Shown: piece by piece, positions 40,452-49,294 of the stretch
How the letters are laid out: each line of letters opens with the position of its first letter
How positions within the stretch are numbered: the stretch's first letter is position 1
Assembly (NCBI RefSeq): GCF_001429045.1
Contig: NZ_LMHY01000001.1
Coordinates: 503,892-567,891, forward strand
DNA: 64,000 bases
Direction of reading: 5' to 3'
Source of the DNA: Pseudomonas sp. Root71
GTDB lineage: Bacteria; Pseudomonadota; Gammaproteobacteria; Pseudomonadales; Pseudomonadaceae
The notes under the pieces: generated by a model
What the model was told of the DNA's origin: nothing
Databases searched by the model: none
What the model saw: only the letters and a program-made list of their open reading frames with translations
Translations under genes and position numbers: made by a program

Positions 40452-41828
40452 ATGGCTATCAGTGTTTTCGACCTGTTCAAAATCGGCATCGGCCCTTCCA
40501 GTTCACACACCGTGGGGCCCATGCGGGCGGCGGCGTTGTTTGTGCAGGGCCTGCGTGAGCGCGGGCTGCTTGAGCAAGTGCGGCGTGTCGAAGTCCAGCT
40601 GTTCGGCTCGTTGTCGGCCACCGGCATCGGCCATGGCAGCGACAATGCCGTGATCATGGGCCTGATGGGCGAGTGGCCGGACGCGATCGATCCGTCGCAA
40701 ATCGGCATTCGTATCGCCACCCTGCGCGAGACCGATACGCTGCTGCTCGACAGTCGCTTGCCGGTGCCCTTCATCTGGGCCCGGGACATGCGCCTGATCG
40801 ACGAGAACCTGCCATTCCACCCCAACGCCATGACCCTGATTGTCGAGGGCGAGGACGGCGAGTTGCATCGCGACACCTACTATTCGGTTGGCGGCGGTTT
40901 TGTCGTCGATGAGGCGCAGGCCTCCAGCGGTGTCGTCGACCTCGACCGCACCGTGTTGCCTTATGACTTTTCCAGCGCTGCCGAGCTGCTGGAGCTGTGT
41001 AAAAAGCACAAGCTGCGCGTGGCTGAGTTAATGATGGCCAACGAGAAAGTCTGGCGCAGCGAGGATGAAATCCGCAGCGGCCTGATGAAGCTCTGGCGCG
41101 CCATGCAGGATTGCGTTGAACAAGGCCTTAAACACGAAGGCATCCTGCCCGGCGGGCTGAACGTGCGTCGCCGTGCGGCCAAGCTGCATCGCAGCCTGCA
41201 GGAACTGAACAAACCCAACGTGATCGGCTCGACCTTGAGCGCCATGGAATGGGTCAACCTGTTCGCCCTGGCGGTCAACGAAGAAAACGCCGCCGGCGGG
41301 CGTATGGTCACGGCACCGACCAACGGCGCGGCGGGGATCATTCCGGCGGTACTGCACTACTTCATGAAGTTCAGCGAGGCCGTGACCGACGCCAATGTCG
41401 TCGACTACTTCCTCGGCGCGGCGGCGGTGGGAATCCTGTGCAAGAAGAACGCCTCGATCTCCGGTGCCGAAGTCGGCTGCCAGGGCGAAGTCGGTTCGGC
41501 CTGCGCCATGGCGGCGGCGGGACTGGCGGAAATTCTTGGTGCCACGCCAGAACAGTTGTGCAACGCGGCGGAGATCGGTCTGGAGCACAACCTCGGCCTG
41601 ACCTGCGACCCGGTGGGTGGGTTGGTCCAGGTGCCGTGCATCGAGCGCAACGCGATTGCCGCGGTGAAAGCGATCAACGCTGCGCAAATGGCATTGCGCG
41701 GTGATGGCCAGCACTTTATTTCGCTGGATCGGGTGATCCGCACCATGCGCGATACCGGTGCCGATATGCATGACAAATATAAGGAGACATCGCGGGGTGG
41801 GTTGGCGGTAAGCGCGGTGGAGTGCTGA
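40452..41828 (+). CDS. sdaB: L-serine dehydratase, 4Fe-4S type
   Basis: Converts L-serine to pyruvate and ammonia, completing use of the serine made from glycine at the end of betaine catabolism. The N-terminal [18 protein letters not shown] is the serine-binding loop, and the C-terminal cysteines in [12 protein letters not shown] and the later [12 protein letters not shown] hold the iron-sulfur cluster. A single-chain bacterial enzyme of 458 residues. CAGGAG precedes the ATG. In P. aeruginosa this gene (PA5379) also sits between cbcX and gbdR. Confidence 0.95.
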   Translation: MAISVFDLFKIGIGPSSSHTVGPMRAAALFVQGLRERGLLEQVRRVEVQLFGSLSATGIGHGSDNAVIMGLMGEWPDAIDPSQIGIRIATLRETDTLLLDSRLPVPFIWARDMRLIDENLPFHPNAMTLIVEGEDGELHRDTYYSVGGGFVVDEAQASSGVVDLDRTVLPYDFSSAAELLELCKKHKLRVAELMMANEKVWRSEDEIRSGLMKLWRAMQDCVEQGLKHEGILPGGLNVRRRAAKLHRSLQELNKPNVIGSTLSAMEWVNLFALAVNEENAAGGRMVTAPTNGAAGIIPAVLHYFMKFSEAVTDANVVDYFLGAAAVGILCKKNASISGAEVGCQGEVGSACAMAAAGLAEILGATPEQLCNAAEIGLEHNLGLTCDPVGGLVQVPCIERNAIAAVKAINAAQMALRGDGQHFISLDRVIRTMRDTGADMHDKYKETSRGGLAVSAVEC

Positions 41829-41842
41829 GACCGCGTCGCCTT

Positions 41843-41938
41843 CATCGCGAGCAAGCTCGCTCCCACAGGTTTTGCGTCGGTCACAAAAATTGTGTTCACC
41901 TCGATCCCTGTGGGAGCGAGCTTGCTCGCGATAGCGCC
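41843..41938. repeat. REP doublet, family B
   Basis: ATCGCGAGCAAGCTCGCTCC and GTGGGAGCGAGCTTGCTCGC inverted around a spacer with GTCACAAAAATTGTGTTCAC. It lies just after sdaB. Confidence 0.88.
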
Positions 41939-42366
41939 AGACCAGTCAAAACTGCGCGCTAAGTGAACACCCTGTTTAAAACGCGCCACCTTTTGGCGCG
42001 TCGCTCACAGATAAATCGTCTTGCCACTGATCGAGGGCCAACCGGCCTTCGACCGCCTGTCACCCGTGCCTGCGGTGACACTCCTTTCCATCGCGGCGCA
42101 ACGCCGTTCCCACAAGTGCTACCGAATTGCTCACAGCTTGTGGGCGGGGGCGTTTGCCAGTCCTGATGGCCATTTAAATCCCCCTGCCTTGCAAGACATA
42201 TATAGACACATTCCGACGTCGTTTTTAGGAGTTATTGAACGCGCATTCAAATTTAGGCATGGCAATTGCTCTGTCATTACAAAGCCCGTCTCCCACGCGA
42301 GAACGATGGCGATAAAAAGAGCCTCCGCCTGAGGCCATCACCCGCTTTGTGTGAGGAGATACCGCG
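41939..42366. promoter_or_regulatory. gbdR upstream region with hairpins
   Basis: About 430 bp between the REP doublet and gbdR. It holds a hairpin ACGCGCCA-CCTTT-TGGCGCGT at 41981-42001, another GTCACC-GGTGAC stem at about 42059-42079, and a split palindrome TTGAA-N6-TTCAA at 42235-42250 whose arms resemble those of the BetI palindrome with different spacing. No gene seen. Confidence 0.4.
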
Positions 42367-43470
42367 ATGACGACGTTCAACTCCGGGGCCCAACCCCAGA
42401 ACCGTGCGCCTCAATCCATCGGCTTTCTGCTGTTGGACAATTTCACGCTGATTTCTCTGGCCTCCGCAGTGGAACCCCTGCGCATGGCCAACCAGTTGTC
42501 CGGTCGCGAGCTGTATCGCTGGACCACCCTCACCGTCGACGGCGGCCAGGTCTGGGCCAGTGACGGCCTGCAGATCACCCCCGACGCCTCTATGCACAAA
42601 GCGCCGCCAATGGACACGGTCATCGTCTGCGGCGGTATCGGCATCCAGCGCACTGTTACCCGCGAACATGTGTCATGGCTGCAAAGCCAGGCTCGCCAGT
42701 CCCGCCGCCTCGGTGCGGTGTGCACCGGCAGCTGGGCCCTGGCCTGCGCCGGCCTGCTCGACGGTTTTGATTGCAGCGTGCACTGGGAATGCCTGGCGGC
42801 GATGCAGGAAGCTTTCCCGCGTGTAGCGATGAGCACACGCTTGTTCACCCTCGACCGTAACCGTTTCACCAGCTCCGGCGGCACCGCGCCGCTGGACATG
42901 ATGCTGCACTTGATCAGCCGCGATCACGGTCGTGAGCTGTCGGCGGCCATTTCGGAAATGTTCGTCTACGAGCGCATCCGCAACGAGCAGGATCACCAGC
43001 GTGTGCCGCTCAAGCACATGCTCGGCACCAACCAGCCGAAGTTGCAGGAAATCGTCGCGTTGATGGAAGCCAACCTCGAAGAACCGATCGACCTGGACGA
43101 ACTGGCGGTATATGTCGCGGTGTCCCGTCGTCAGCTCGAGCGCCTGTTCCAGAAGTACCTGCACTGCTCGCCGTCGCGTTACTACCTCAAGCTGCGCCTG
43201 ATCCGCGCGCGGCAGTTGCTCAAGCAAACGCCGATGTCGATCATCGAAGTGGCGTCGGTCTGTGGCTTCGTGTCCACGCCGCACTTCTCCAAGTGCTACC
43301 GCGAATACTTCGGCATTCCGCCGCGTGACGAGCGCGTAGGGTCCAACACCACCCAGCAAGTGGCGATGATGCCGCTGCCGCAAGCATTGGTGCTGTCGCC
43401 GTTGTCCGGCCCGTTGTCGGCGCTGAGCCAGGCGCGCAATGAGTCGACTTTCGCTAGCGTAAGGCTTTAA
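42367..43470 (+). CDS. gbdR: GbdR, betaine/dimethylglycine-responsive AraC regulator
   Basis: Activator of glycine betaine, dimethylglycine and choline-phosphate genes. It is a 367-residue GlxA-type protein with a DJ-1/PfpI amidotransferase-like N-terminal domain (QSIGFLLLDNFTLISLASAVEPLRMANQLSGRELYRW and GAVCTGSWALACAGLLDG) that binds betaine or dimethylglycine, and a C-terminal AraC double helix-turn-helix (DLDELAVYVAVSRRQLERLFQKYLHCSPSRYYLKLRL). It very closely resembles P. aeruginosa PA5380. Its likely sites are the direct repeats upstream of cbcX and possibly the dimethylglycine operon. Confidence 0.96.
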   Translation: MTTFNSGAQPQNRAPQSIGFLLLDNFTLISLASAVEPLRMANQLSGRELYRWTTLTVDGGQVWASDGLQITPDASMHKAPPMDTVIVCGGIGIQRTVTREHVSWLQSQARQSRRLGAVCTGSWALACAGLLDGFDCSVHWECLAAMQEAFPRVAMSTRLFTLDRNRFTSSGGTAPLDMMLHLISRDHGRELSAAISEMFVYERIRNEQDHQRVPLKHMLGTNQPKLQEIVALMEANLEEPIDLDELAVYVAVSRRQLERLFQKYLHCSPSRYYLKLRLIRARQLLKQTPMSIIEVASVCGFVSTPHFSKCYREYFGIPPRDERVGSNTTQQVAMMPLPQALVLSPLSGPLSALSQARNESTFASVRL

Positions 43471-43483
43471 GCCGAGAAGCCAT

Positions 43484-43563
43484 TAAAAGATCGCAGCCTT
43501 CGGCAGCTCCTACAGGGAACGTGTTTCAACTGTAGGAGCTGCCGAAGGCTGCGATCTTTTGAT
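43484..43563. repeat. REP doublet, family A
   Basis: AAAGATCGCAGCCTTCGGCA and TGTAGGAGCTGCCGAAGGCT in inverted orientation with a short spacer, between the convergent 3' ends of gbdR and the small gene that follows. Confidence 0.88.
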
Positions 43564-43569
43564 TTTCTG

Positions 43570-43833
43570 TCAGCCGCGATGGCTTTGCTGGTACTCCGAC
43601 AACGCCGGCAGCAATTGTTTGTCGATGGCCTGGCGCACTGCCGGCAGGATCGTCGCGCTGCTGGTGTACATCTCCTTGACCATCTTGCGAAGTTCATACG
43701 CCCGGGCATCGTCCAAGCCCCTTACCACGCACTCGCAAGCCTGCTCGGCGGTGGCTCCAGTGGGCACGTTGAATCCCAACGACTTGAGCTGGCCCAACAG
43801 GTCTTCCTGGTCTATCAAATCGGCGTGCATCAT
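43570..43833 (-). CDS. Small conserved hypothetical protein, 87 residues
   Basis: A small acidic helical protein (MMHADLIDQEDLLGQLKSLGFNV then ECVVRGLDDARAYELRKMVKEMYTSSATILPAVRQAIDKQLLPALSEYQQSHRG). No recognised domain. AAGGATTGCGTC precedes the tandem ATGs. A short gene also occurs beside gbdR in P. aeruginosa (PA5381), so synteny suggests a conserved role in this pathway that cannot be read from the sequence. No signal peptide or membrane segment. Confidence 0.65.
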   Translation of the reverse strand: MMHADLIDQEDLLGQLKSLGFNVPTGATAEQACECVVRGLDDARAYELRKMVKEMYTSSATILPAVRQAIDKQLLPALSEYQQSHRG

Positions 43834-44232
43834 GACGCAATCCTTCTTCAGGGAACGGTGTCGTGGTTCGATTCTGGTAGGGGTGCCGTGTGTCGGCAAG
43901 GACGAATTGTCGCAATGGCAGCATTGGCTATGAACAGGTCGCTTTCGGGCAACTTGCCGGCCAAAGGAGGGGGCACACTGGACTCAGCTTGCTTCACGAA
44001 GGTTTGGTCACCCTCGCACGGCAGCTCCTCAACAGTACCCTCTGCCTCGATCCTGTCACGGCTTGATCGGGGTTTTTTTTGCCTGTGATTCAGTGGGTTT
44101 TGTGTTGATTGATATACCGCTTTCGCGAGCAAGCCCGCTCCCACAGTTGACCGAGTTCTCCCAGAGGAATGCGATCGAATGTGGGAGCGGGCTTGCTCCG
44201 GGCGGCGTTCCGACGAAGAACGATGACGCGGT
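43834..44232. other. Gap holding a REP doublet and an upstream region
   Basis: A 399-bp stretch between the small gene and the dioxygenase gene. Its right part (44118-44217) is a family B REP doublet with arms CGCGAGCAAGCCCGCTCCCA and GTGGGAGCGGGCTTGCTCCG; the left part is the putative promoter of the small gene. Nothing else was recognised. Confidence 0.6.
44118..44217. repeat. REP doublet, family B
   Basis: Inverted GTGGGAGCGGGCTTGCTC units with the right arm ending CGGGCGGCGTTCCGACGAAG, the same variant flank seen in the doublet at 18972. Just past the 3' end of the dioxygenase gene. Confidence 0.85.
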
Positions 44233-45396
44233 TTAACGCTGCAACACCAGAATCCGCGACAACAACTCATCACGGTCCACATAGCAGCCCTGGAAGTGCC
44301 GCGCCCCGGTGGCGGGGTCGAAGGCGTTACGGGCATGCAGGGTGCGGCGGTTGTCAAAGCACCACAGCTCACCGGGATTGAGCCGCTGCATCAACCTGAA
44401 TCGAGGCTCGCGGGTCATCGCGATAAAGCGCCGGTAGGCCTGATACAGCTTGGGCATCTGCTCCACCGAAGCATCGAACGGCCCGCGCAGAAAGTTCGCC
44501 ATGCGGATTTCCGACACCTGCCCCAACGCATCCAGGGCGATGATCGGCGCCAGGCAGCGGTAGTCGCTGTGGCGGTCCTTATTGCGAAACTCCACGGGGA
44601 TTTCACACAGGCTTTTGAAAGCCTCCGGGGCTTCCAGGCGCAAGGTGTCGGCAATGGCAAAACCGTCGACAAAAATGCTCTCGCCACCCTCGGCATCATT
44701 GACCAGGCAATGCAAAAATTGCAGCCCCGGTTGCAACTCCCGGGTCGGCAGGTCGCTGTGCAGCGGCAGGTTGAAGGCGGTGTAGGCGTTGCTGTCTGCG
44801 TCGGCCTTGGATTGCACGTTGAACAGCACGCCGAAATTGCTCTCGCGGATGAAGGAAATACGCTGGGCGATCAGTTTCAGGGAGCCGGGCTCGGTGGGCA
44901 CGCCACGGACCTGGGTCAATCCGACATCCCGCACAGCCAACAACCATTGCAACAAGGCGTCGGAGTCGCTCATCAGCGCTTGATACTCGAACACCGGCAA
45001 CTGCAAATCGCTGTGCCAGAGCCTGGCTTTCGGCTTGCGCTGCTGACGCTCGGCGCGGGATTCATCGTCATAGGCGTGGGCGCGCAGCCAGCCAGGGTCG
45101 AAGCGGCTGCTGTGGCCGTCCTGCCAAGCCACCGACAGGCAACCTTCGCTGTCGATACCGGCGTTATCGGGCATCAGATCTTGAGCCACGTCGACGATTT
45201 CCAGTACTTGCTCGCGGGTCACGGTGTAGACGCATTGCGGGCACGGGCAGTTATCCCGCAGCCATTGATGGTGGAAAGGGCTGACGCGATCGTCGGCCCA
45301 CTTCACCAGAACACTGTCCGCCAGGGTCTGCACGCCAGCCAGCGCGCTGATCAACGGATAGGTACGGAAGTCGGCAAATGCAGCGGCGGTATTCAT
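44233..45396 (-). CDS. Gamma-butyrobetaine dioxygenase
   Basis: A 387-residue Fe(II)/2-oxoglutarate dioxygenase resembling gamma-butyrobetaine hydroxylase, which makes L-carnitine. The N-terminal zinc domain has LRDNCPCPQC (Cys50, Cys52, Cys55) with a candidate fourth ligand at His95, the layout of human BBOX1 (Cys38, 40, 43 and His82). The iron triad is His213 and Asp215 in LPLHSDLP and His354 in NRRTLHAR. It is the last gene of the carnitine operon, so the product would be used at once by CdhA. TauD or trimethyllysine dioxygenase is less likely because the zinc domain and neighbours favour gamma-butyrobetaine. Confidence 0.85.
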   Translation of the reverse strand: MNTAAAFADFRTYPLISALAGVQTLADSVLVKWADDRVSPFHHQWLRDNCPCPQCVYTVTREQVLEIVDVAQDLMPDNAGIDSEGCLSVAWQDGHSSRFDPGWLRAHAYDDESRAERQQRKPKARLWHSDLQLPVFEYQALMSDSDALLQWLLAVRDVGLTQVRGVPTEPGSLKLIAQRISFIRESNFGVLFNVQSKADADSNAYTAFNLPLHSDLPTRELQPGLQFLHCLVNDAEGGESIFVDGFAIADTLRLEAPEAFKSLCEIPVEFRNKDRHSDYRCLAPIIALDALGQVSEIRMANFLRGPFDASVEQMPKLYQAYRRFIAMTREPRFRLMQRLNPGELWCFDNRRTLHARNAFDPATGARHFQGCYVDRDELLSRILVLQR

Positions 45397-45409
45397 GGCG
45401 ATCTCCTTG

Positions 45410-45886
45410 TTATTTTTTTGGGGGTAGTGCGATCACTCGGCCAATGTACCCGGGTGTTGGCAGGTCCGCCTGTTCGGCGACGATGGCTTGCAAGCGGCCC
45501 AACGACTGTTCGCTGAACGGCGCCGAACGCGGCCCGGCGAGATCCACGTGCAGCAGCATCTGTTCGTTGCCTGCGAGCTCCTGGGCTTCACCGACCAGAT
45601 GCAGGCTGTGATAGAGGTGCACGCGCTTGCTGTCGTGGGCGATGATTTGGGTGTGCACTTCGACCTGGGCGTCGAGCTTCACTTCGTGCAGGTAATTGAG
45701 GTGCAGTTCGAGGGTGAACAGCGAGTTGCCACTGGCCTCGCGGCTGTTGCTGTCCAGGCCCAGGCGATCCATCAGGGCATCGGTGGCGTAGCTGAAGATC
45801 AGCAGGTAGAAGGCGTCGCGCAGGTGGCCGTTGTAGTCGACCCAGTCGGGGATGATGGTGGTTTGGTAGGTGGTGAGGGTGGGCAT
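45410..45886 (-). CDS. cdhB: Betainyl-CoA thioesterase-type hotdog protein
   Basis: A 158-residue hotdog-fold acyl-CoA thioesterase with the catalytic Asp in IPDWVDYNGHLRDAFYLLIF, as in the 4-hydroxybenzoyl-CoA thioesterase class. In the carnitine route, CdhC produces betainyl-CoA and a thioesterase releases glycine betaine; the gene order cdhC-cdhA-thioesterase matches that of PA5385-5387. Betainyl-CoA as substrate is inferred from context. Close spacing (13 bases) to the dioxygenase gene downstream suggests co-transcription. Confidence 0.85.
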   Translation of the reverse strand: MPTLTTYQTTIIPDWVDYNGHLRDAFYLLIFSYATDALMDRLGLDSNSREASGNSLFTLELHLNYLHEVKLDAQVEVHTQIIAHDSKRVHLYHSLHLVGEAQELAGNEQMLLHVDLAGPRSAPFSEQSLGRLQAIVAEQADLPTPGYIGRVIALPPKK

Positions 45887-45919
45887 GGTTTCTGATCCAA
45901 TTTATAGAGTGACTGGACT

Positions 45920-46012
45920 GCCGCTTTCGCGAGCAAGCCAGCTCCCACAGGGGGAATGCATTCCAATGTGGGAGCGGCGGTGCGACGATTCGACTTGCTC
46001 GCGAAGAGGCCA
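45920..46012. repeat. REP doublet, family B, with altered right arm
   Basis: Left arm TTCGCGAGCAAGCCAGCTCC; the right arm GTGGGAGCGGCGG is interrupted by TGCGACGATTCGA before CTTGCTCGCGAAG, so the palindrome is partly rearranged. Lies between cdhA and the thioesterase gene. Confidence 0.75.
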
Positions 46013-46037
46013 GTGCTGTTGGCCCCAAGCCTAGGGG

Positions 46038-47003
46038 TTACTCGCTGAAAGCCATCCCATGCTTCTCTTTGGTGGTCTTTACCGCCTCCAGCACCGCCAG
46101 CAGGCAGTCATCACGATAGCGCTCCAGCGCCGAAATGCTGTGTTTGCCCAATTGATCGCTGGTGCCATCGACCACGTCGTCGATCAGCTTGTCGGTCAAC
46201 TCCGGTGCCGGCAGGTAGGTCCACGGCAATTGCAACGCCGGGCCGAACTGTGCCATGAAGTGGCGCATGCCGGCATCGCCACCGGCCAGGGTGTAGGTCA
46301 GGAAGGTGCCCATGAACGACCAGCGCAAACCCGCGCCAAAACGGATCGCGTCGTCGATTTCGCCGGTGGTCGCCACGCCGTCGTTGACCAGGTGCAGAGC
46401 CTCACGCCACAGCGCTTCGAGCAGGCGGTCGGCGATGAAGCCCGGCACTTCCTTGCGCACGTGCAGCGGGCGCATTCCCAGGGATTCATAGACTTTCATG
46501 GCCGCTTGCACTGCTTCAGGGGCAGTGTTTTTACCGCCGACCACTTCCACCAATGGCAGCAGGTAAACCGGGTTGAACGGATGACCGACCACGCAACGTT
46601 CCGGGTGCGTGGCGCTCTCGTAGAACTCGCTCGGCAACAGCCCGGAAGTGCTGGAGCCGATCAACGCATTGGGCTTGGCTGCCGCGCTGATTTTGCTGTG
46701 CAGCTCCAGTTTCAGCTCCAGTCGTTCCGGGGCGCTCTCCTGGATGAAATCGGCATCGCGCACGCACTCTTCGATGGTCGCGACAAAGCGCAGGCGATCT
46801 TGCGATGCACCCGGCGCCAGACCTTGTTTCTCCAGCGCGCCCCAGGCATTGGCGACGCGTTTGCGCAAGGCGGCTTCGGCGCCGGGGGCAGGATCCCAGG
46901 CCACGACATCCAGGCCATGGGCGAGGGCGCGGGACACCCAGCCGCTGCCGATGACACCGCTGCCCAGCGCGGCGAAGGTTTTGATTTCGGTGATAAAGCT
47001 CAT
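46038..47003 (-). CDS. cdhA: L-carnitine 3-dehydrogenase
   Basis: CdhA oxidises L-carnitine to 3-dehydrocarnitine with NAD+. It is a 321-residue member of the 3-hydroxyacyl-CoA dehydrogenase fold with the Rossmann motif [34 protein letters not shown], and the central [11 protein letters not shown] and [18 protein letters not shown] typical of carnitine dehydrogenases (catalytic His in GHPFNP). CAGGAAACCACC precedes the ATG; the frame upstream is REP sequence. Middle gene of the carnitine operon, flanked on both sides by REP doublets. Confidence 0.94.
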   Translation of the reverse strand: MSFITEIKTFAALGSGVIGSGWVSRALAHGLDVVAWDPAPGAEAALRKRVANAWGALEKQGLAPGASQDRLRFVATIEECVRDADFIQESAPERLELKLELHSKISAAAKPNALIGSSTSGLLPSEFYESATHPERCVVGHPFNPVYLLPLVEVVGGKNTAPEAVQAAMKVYESLGMRPLHVRKEVPGFIADRLLEALWREALHLVNDGVATTGEIDDAIRFGAGLRWSFMGTFLTYTLAGGDAGMRHFMAQFGPALQLPWTYLPAPELTDKLIDDVVDGTSDQLGKHSISALERYRDDCLLAVLEAVKTTKEKHGMAFSE

Positions 47004-47032
47004 GGTGGTTTCCTGAAGAGTTCGAAGAACCC

Positions 47033-47127
47033 TGTGGGAGCGGGCTTGCCCGCGAAGAGGCCGGTACATCCGACGAATCTTCAGCGGTAGAACCACCGCT
47101 TTCGCGGGCAAGCCCGCTCCCACAGGG
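47033..47127. repeat. REP doublet, family B
   Basis: TGTGGGAGCGGGCTTGCCCG and CGGGCAAGCCCGCTCCCACA inverted, spacer with TCTTCAGCGGTAGAACCACC. Between cdhC and cdhA, inside the carnitine operon. Confidence 0.88.
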
Positions 47128-47144
47128 GTATGTGTAGGTTCGGA

Positions 47145-48032
47145 TCAACCGCGCTTGGTCAGGCCCATTTTTGCCCGGCCTTCAGCCGGGGTCAGGATGC
47201 GGGCACCGAGGCGGCTGAGGATTTCGCCGGCGCGCTCGACCAGTTGGCCGTTGGTCGCCAGCACGCCCTTGTCCAGCCACAGGTTGTCTTCCAGCCCGAC
47301 CCGCACGTTGCCGCCGAGCAACACCGCTTGCGCCGCCATCGGCATCTGCATGCGACCGATACCGAAGCCGGCCCAGACCGCGTCGGCCGGCAGGTTGTCG
47401 ACCATGGCTTTCATGGTGGTGGTGTCTGCGGGAGCGCCCCAAGGGATGCCCAGGCACAGTTGGAACAACGGGTTGTCGAGCAGGCCTTCCTTGATCATCT
47501 GCTTGGCGAACCACAGGTGGCCAGTGTCGAAGATTTCCAGCTCGGCTTTAACGCCCAGCTCTTGAATGCGTTTGGCACCGGCACGCAGCTGGGCCGGGGT
47601 GGAGACGTAAATGGTGTCGCCGTCGCCGAAGTTCAGGGTGCCGCAGTCGAGGGTGCAGATTTCCGGCAGCAGTTCTTCGACGTGGGCCAGGCGGGTCAGC
47701 GGGCCGACCAGGTCGGTATTCGGGCCGAACTCCATCGGGTTCTCGCCGGCACCGATCTCCAGGTCGCCGCCCATGCCAGCGGTGAGGTTGACGATGATGT
47801 CGACGTCCGCCTCGCGGATGCGCTCCATCACTTCGCGGTACAGCGCCACGTCACGGCTGAACTTGCCGGTTTGCGGGTCACGCACATGGCAGTGAACCAC
47901 GGTGGCGCCGGCCTTGGCGGCTTCCACGGCGGCAGCGGCGATCTGTTTCGGGGTGACCGGCACGTGTGGGCTCTTGGCGGTCGTGTCGCCAGCACCGGTG
48001 AGTGCGCAGGTGATGATGACGTCGTGGTTCAT
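47145..48032 (-). CDS. cdhC: CdhC, 3-dehydrocarnitine cleavage (BKACE)
   Basis: A 295-residue beta-keto acid cleavage enzyme (DUF849) with a TIM barrel. BKACE enzymes condense a beta-keto acid with acetyl-CoA; here 3-dehydrocarnitine would yield acetoacetate and betainyl-CoA. The zinc and catalytic motif [18 protein letters not shown] (two His) is in place, along with [16 protein letters not shown] and [27 protein letters not shown]. It lies next to caiX and cdhA, the arrangement reported for carnitine catabolism in P. aeruginosa. Confidence 0.92.
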   Translation of the reverse strand: MNHDVIITCALTGAGDTTAKSPHVPVTPKQIAAAAVEAAKAGATVVHCHVRDPQTGKFSRDVALYREVMERIREADVDIIVNLTAGMGGDLEIGAGENPMEFGPNTDLVGPLTRLAHVEELLPEICTLDCGTLNFGDGDTIYVSTPAQLRAGAKRIQELGVKAELEIFDTGHLWFAKQMIKEGLLDNPLFQLCLGIPWGAPADTTTMKAMVDNLPADAVWAGFGIGRMQMPMAAQAVLLGGNVRVGLEDNLWLDKGVLATNGQLVERAGEILSRLGARILTPAEGRAKMGLTKRG

Positions 48033-48126
48033 TTGGCGGTTCCTTACAGGCGAGTTTTGGCTTTGGCCAGGCGTGGTGGTCCCGTTCGCAGCCCGTCGGG
48101 GCTGCGAGTCGGTGGTTCGTTCGGGT

Positions 48127-49071
48127 TTATTTACTGGTCAGTTGCAGGTTTTCAGCGGCCGGCTTGCCATCGAAGGTGGTGACGCCTTCAAGCCAGCGCT
48201 TTTTGTCCTGCGGGTGATCCTTGAGCCATTGTTTGGCCGACTCGAAAGCGTCCTTGTGATTCAGCAGCGGCTGCATCATCCGGCTCTCGTCTTCGGCGGT
48301 GAACGTCAGGTTGCTCAGCAGGCGACCGATGTTCGGGCATTGTTCGGTATATGTCGGCGCGGTGACGGTCCACACGGTGGCCTTGCCTTCGTTCGGGCCG
48401 AGGGCGTCGTCGCTGCCGGTGAGGTAGGTCATCTTGACGTTGACGTTCATTGGGTGCGGCGCCCAGCCGAAGAACACCACGGCTTCGTTGCGACGTACGG
48501 CGCGATCCACGGCGGCGAGCATGCCGGCTTCGCTGGATTCGACCAGCTGGAACTTGCCGAGGCCGAACTGGTTCTTGGAGATCATTGCCTTGATCTGGGT
48601 GTTGGCGCCCGAGCCAGGCTCGATGCCGTAGATCTTGCCGCCCAGTTCTTTTTCGAACTTGGCGATGTCGGCGAAGGTTTTCAGGCCCTTGTCGGCGAGG
48701 TAGGTCGGCACGGCGAGAGTCGCGCGGGCGTCCTGCAGGCTTGGCGCCTCAAGCACCTTGACCTGCTTGGCGTCGACGAACGGGGTGATGGTCTGGGTCA
48801 TCAGCGGGTTCCAGTAGCCGAGGAACAGGTCCAGACGCTGGTCGCGGATCCCGGCGAAGATGATTTGCTGGGAGGCGCTGGTTTGTTTGGTGCTGTAGCC
48901 GAGGCCATCGAGCAATACCTGGGTCATGGCACTGGTGGCGATCACGTCGGTCCAGTTCACTACACCCATGCGCACGTTCTGGCATGCGGCGGGTTCGGCG
49001 GCCATGACACTGGCGCTCAGTAAAGCGGTACCACTGAGTGCAAGAACACAGCTGCTGATCAGTCGTTTCAT
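48127..49071 (-). CDS. caiX: CaiX, carnitine-binding protein
   Basis: A 314-residue periplasmic binding protein with a signal peptide ([27 protein letters not shown]) related to Cbc[51 protein letters not shown] and [10 protein letters not shown] match the aromatic-cage segments of that protein. It has no permease or ATPase beside it; in pseudomonads CaiX is reported to use the CbcWV core, which here is about 9 kb away. CCGAGGAACCTGAGA precedes the ATG. First gene of the carnitine operon, divergent from cdhR. Confidence 0.92.
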   Translation of the reverse strand: MKRLISSCVLALSGTALLSASVMAAEPAACQNVRMGVVNWTDVIATSAMTQVLLDGLGYSTKQTSASQQIIFAGIRDQRLDLFLGYWNPLMTQTITPFVDAKQVKVLEAPSLQDARATLAVPTYLADKGLKTFADIAKFEKELGGKIYGIEPGSGANTQIKAMISKNQFGLGKFQLVESSEAGMLAAVDRAVRRNEAVVFFGWAPHPMNVNVKMTYLTGSDDALGPNEGKATVWTVTAPTYTEQCPNIGRLLSNLTFTAEDESRMMQPLLNHKDAFESAKQWLKDHPQDKKRWLEGVTTFDGKPAAENLQLTSK

Positions 49072-49294
49072 TCTCAGGTTCCTCGGCAGTTCGTTTATTG
49101 TGAGTTCCGGTGTCTGATGCGCCGGTGATGCCAAGTTACGCAGCAAAGCACCGATGAAAGCGCACTGCGGCGACCAGCTCTTGCACTGCAGCGACCTGCC
49201 CCTTGAATGCCGCTCGCAACTGGCGTATCAACTCCCTACGCTGCCCGCCCTCTCGTTACCTGGCCTCCTGTTACCTGCTAAGCGAGTGCGCTCC
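49072..49294. promoter_or_regulatory. caiX-cdhR divergent control region
   Basis: A 223-bp gap between caiX and cdhR. It holds a striking 14-bp direct repeat at 49162 and 49183. No gene is seen once the start of cdhR is put at MSQDFYF. Confidence 0.65.
49162..49196. promoter_or_regulatory. 21-bp-offset direct repeat, candidate CdhR site
   Basis: GCACTGCGGCGACC (49162-49175) and GCACTGCAGCGACC (49183-49196) are 13 of 14 identical with an offset of 21 bp. This matches the offset of the GbdR candidate site and, in part, its sequence (CACTGGATGCGACC on that site's minus strand). It is 91 bp upstream of caiX and 99 bp upstream of cdhR. Confidence 0.75.
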
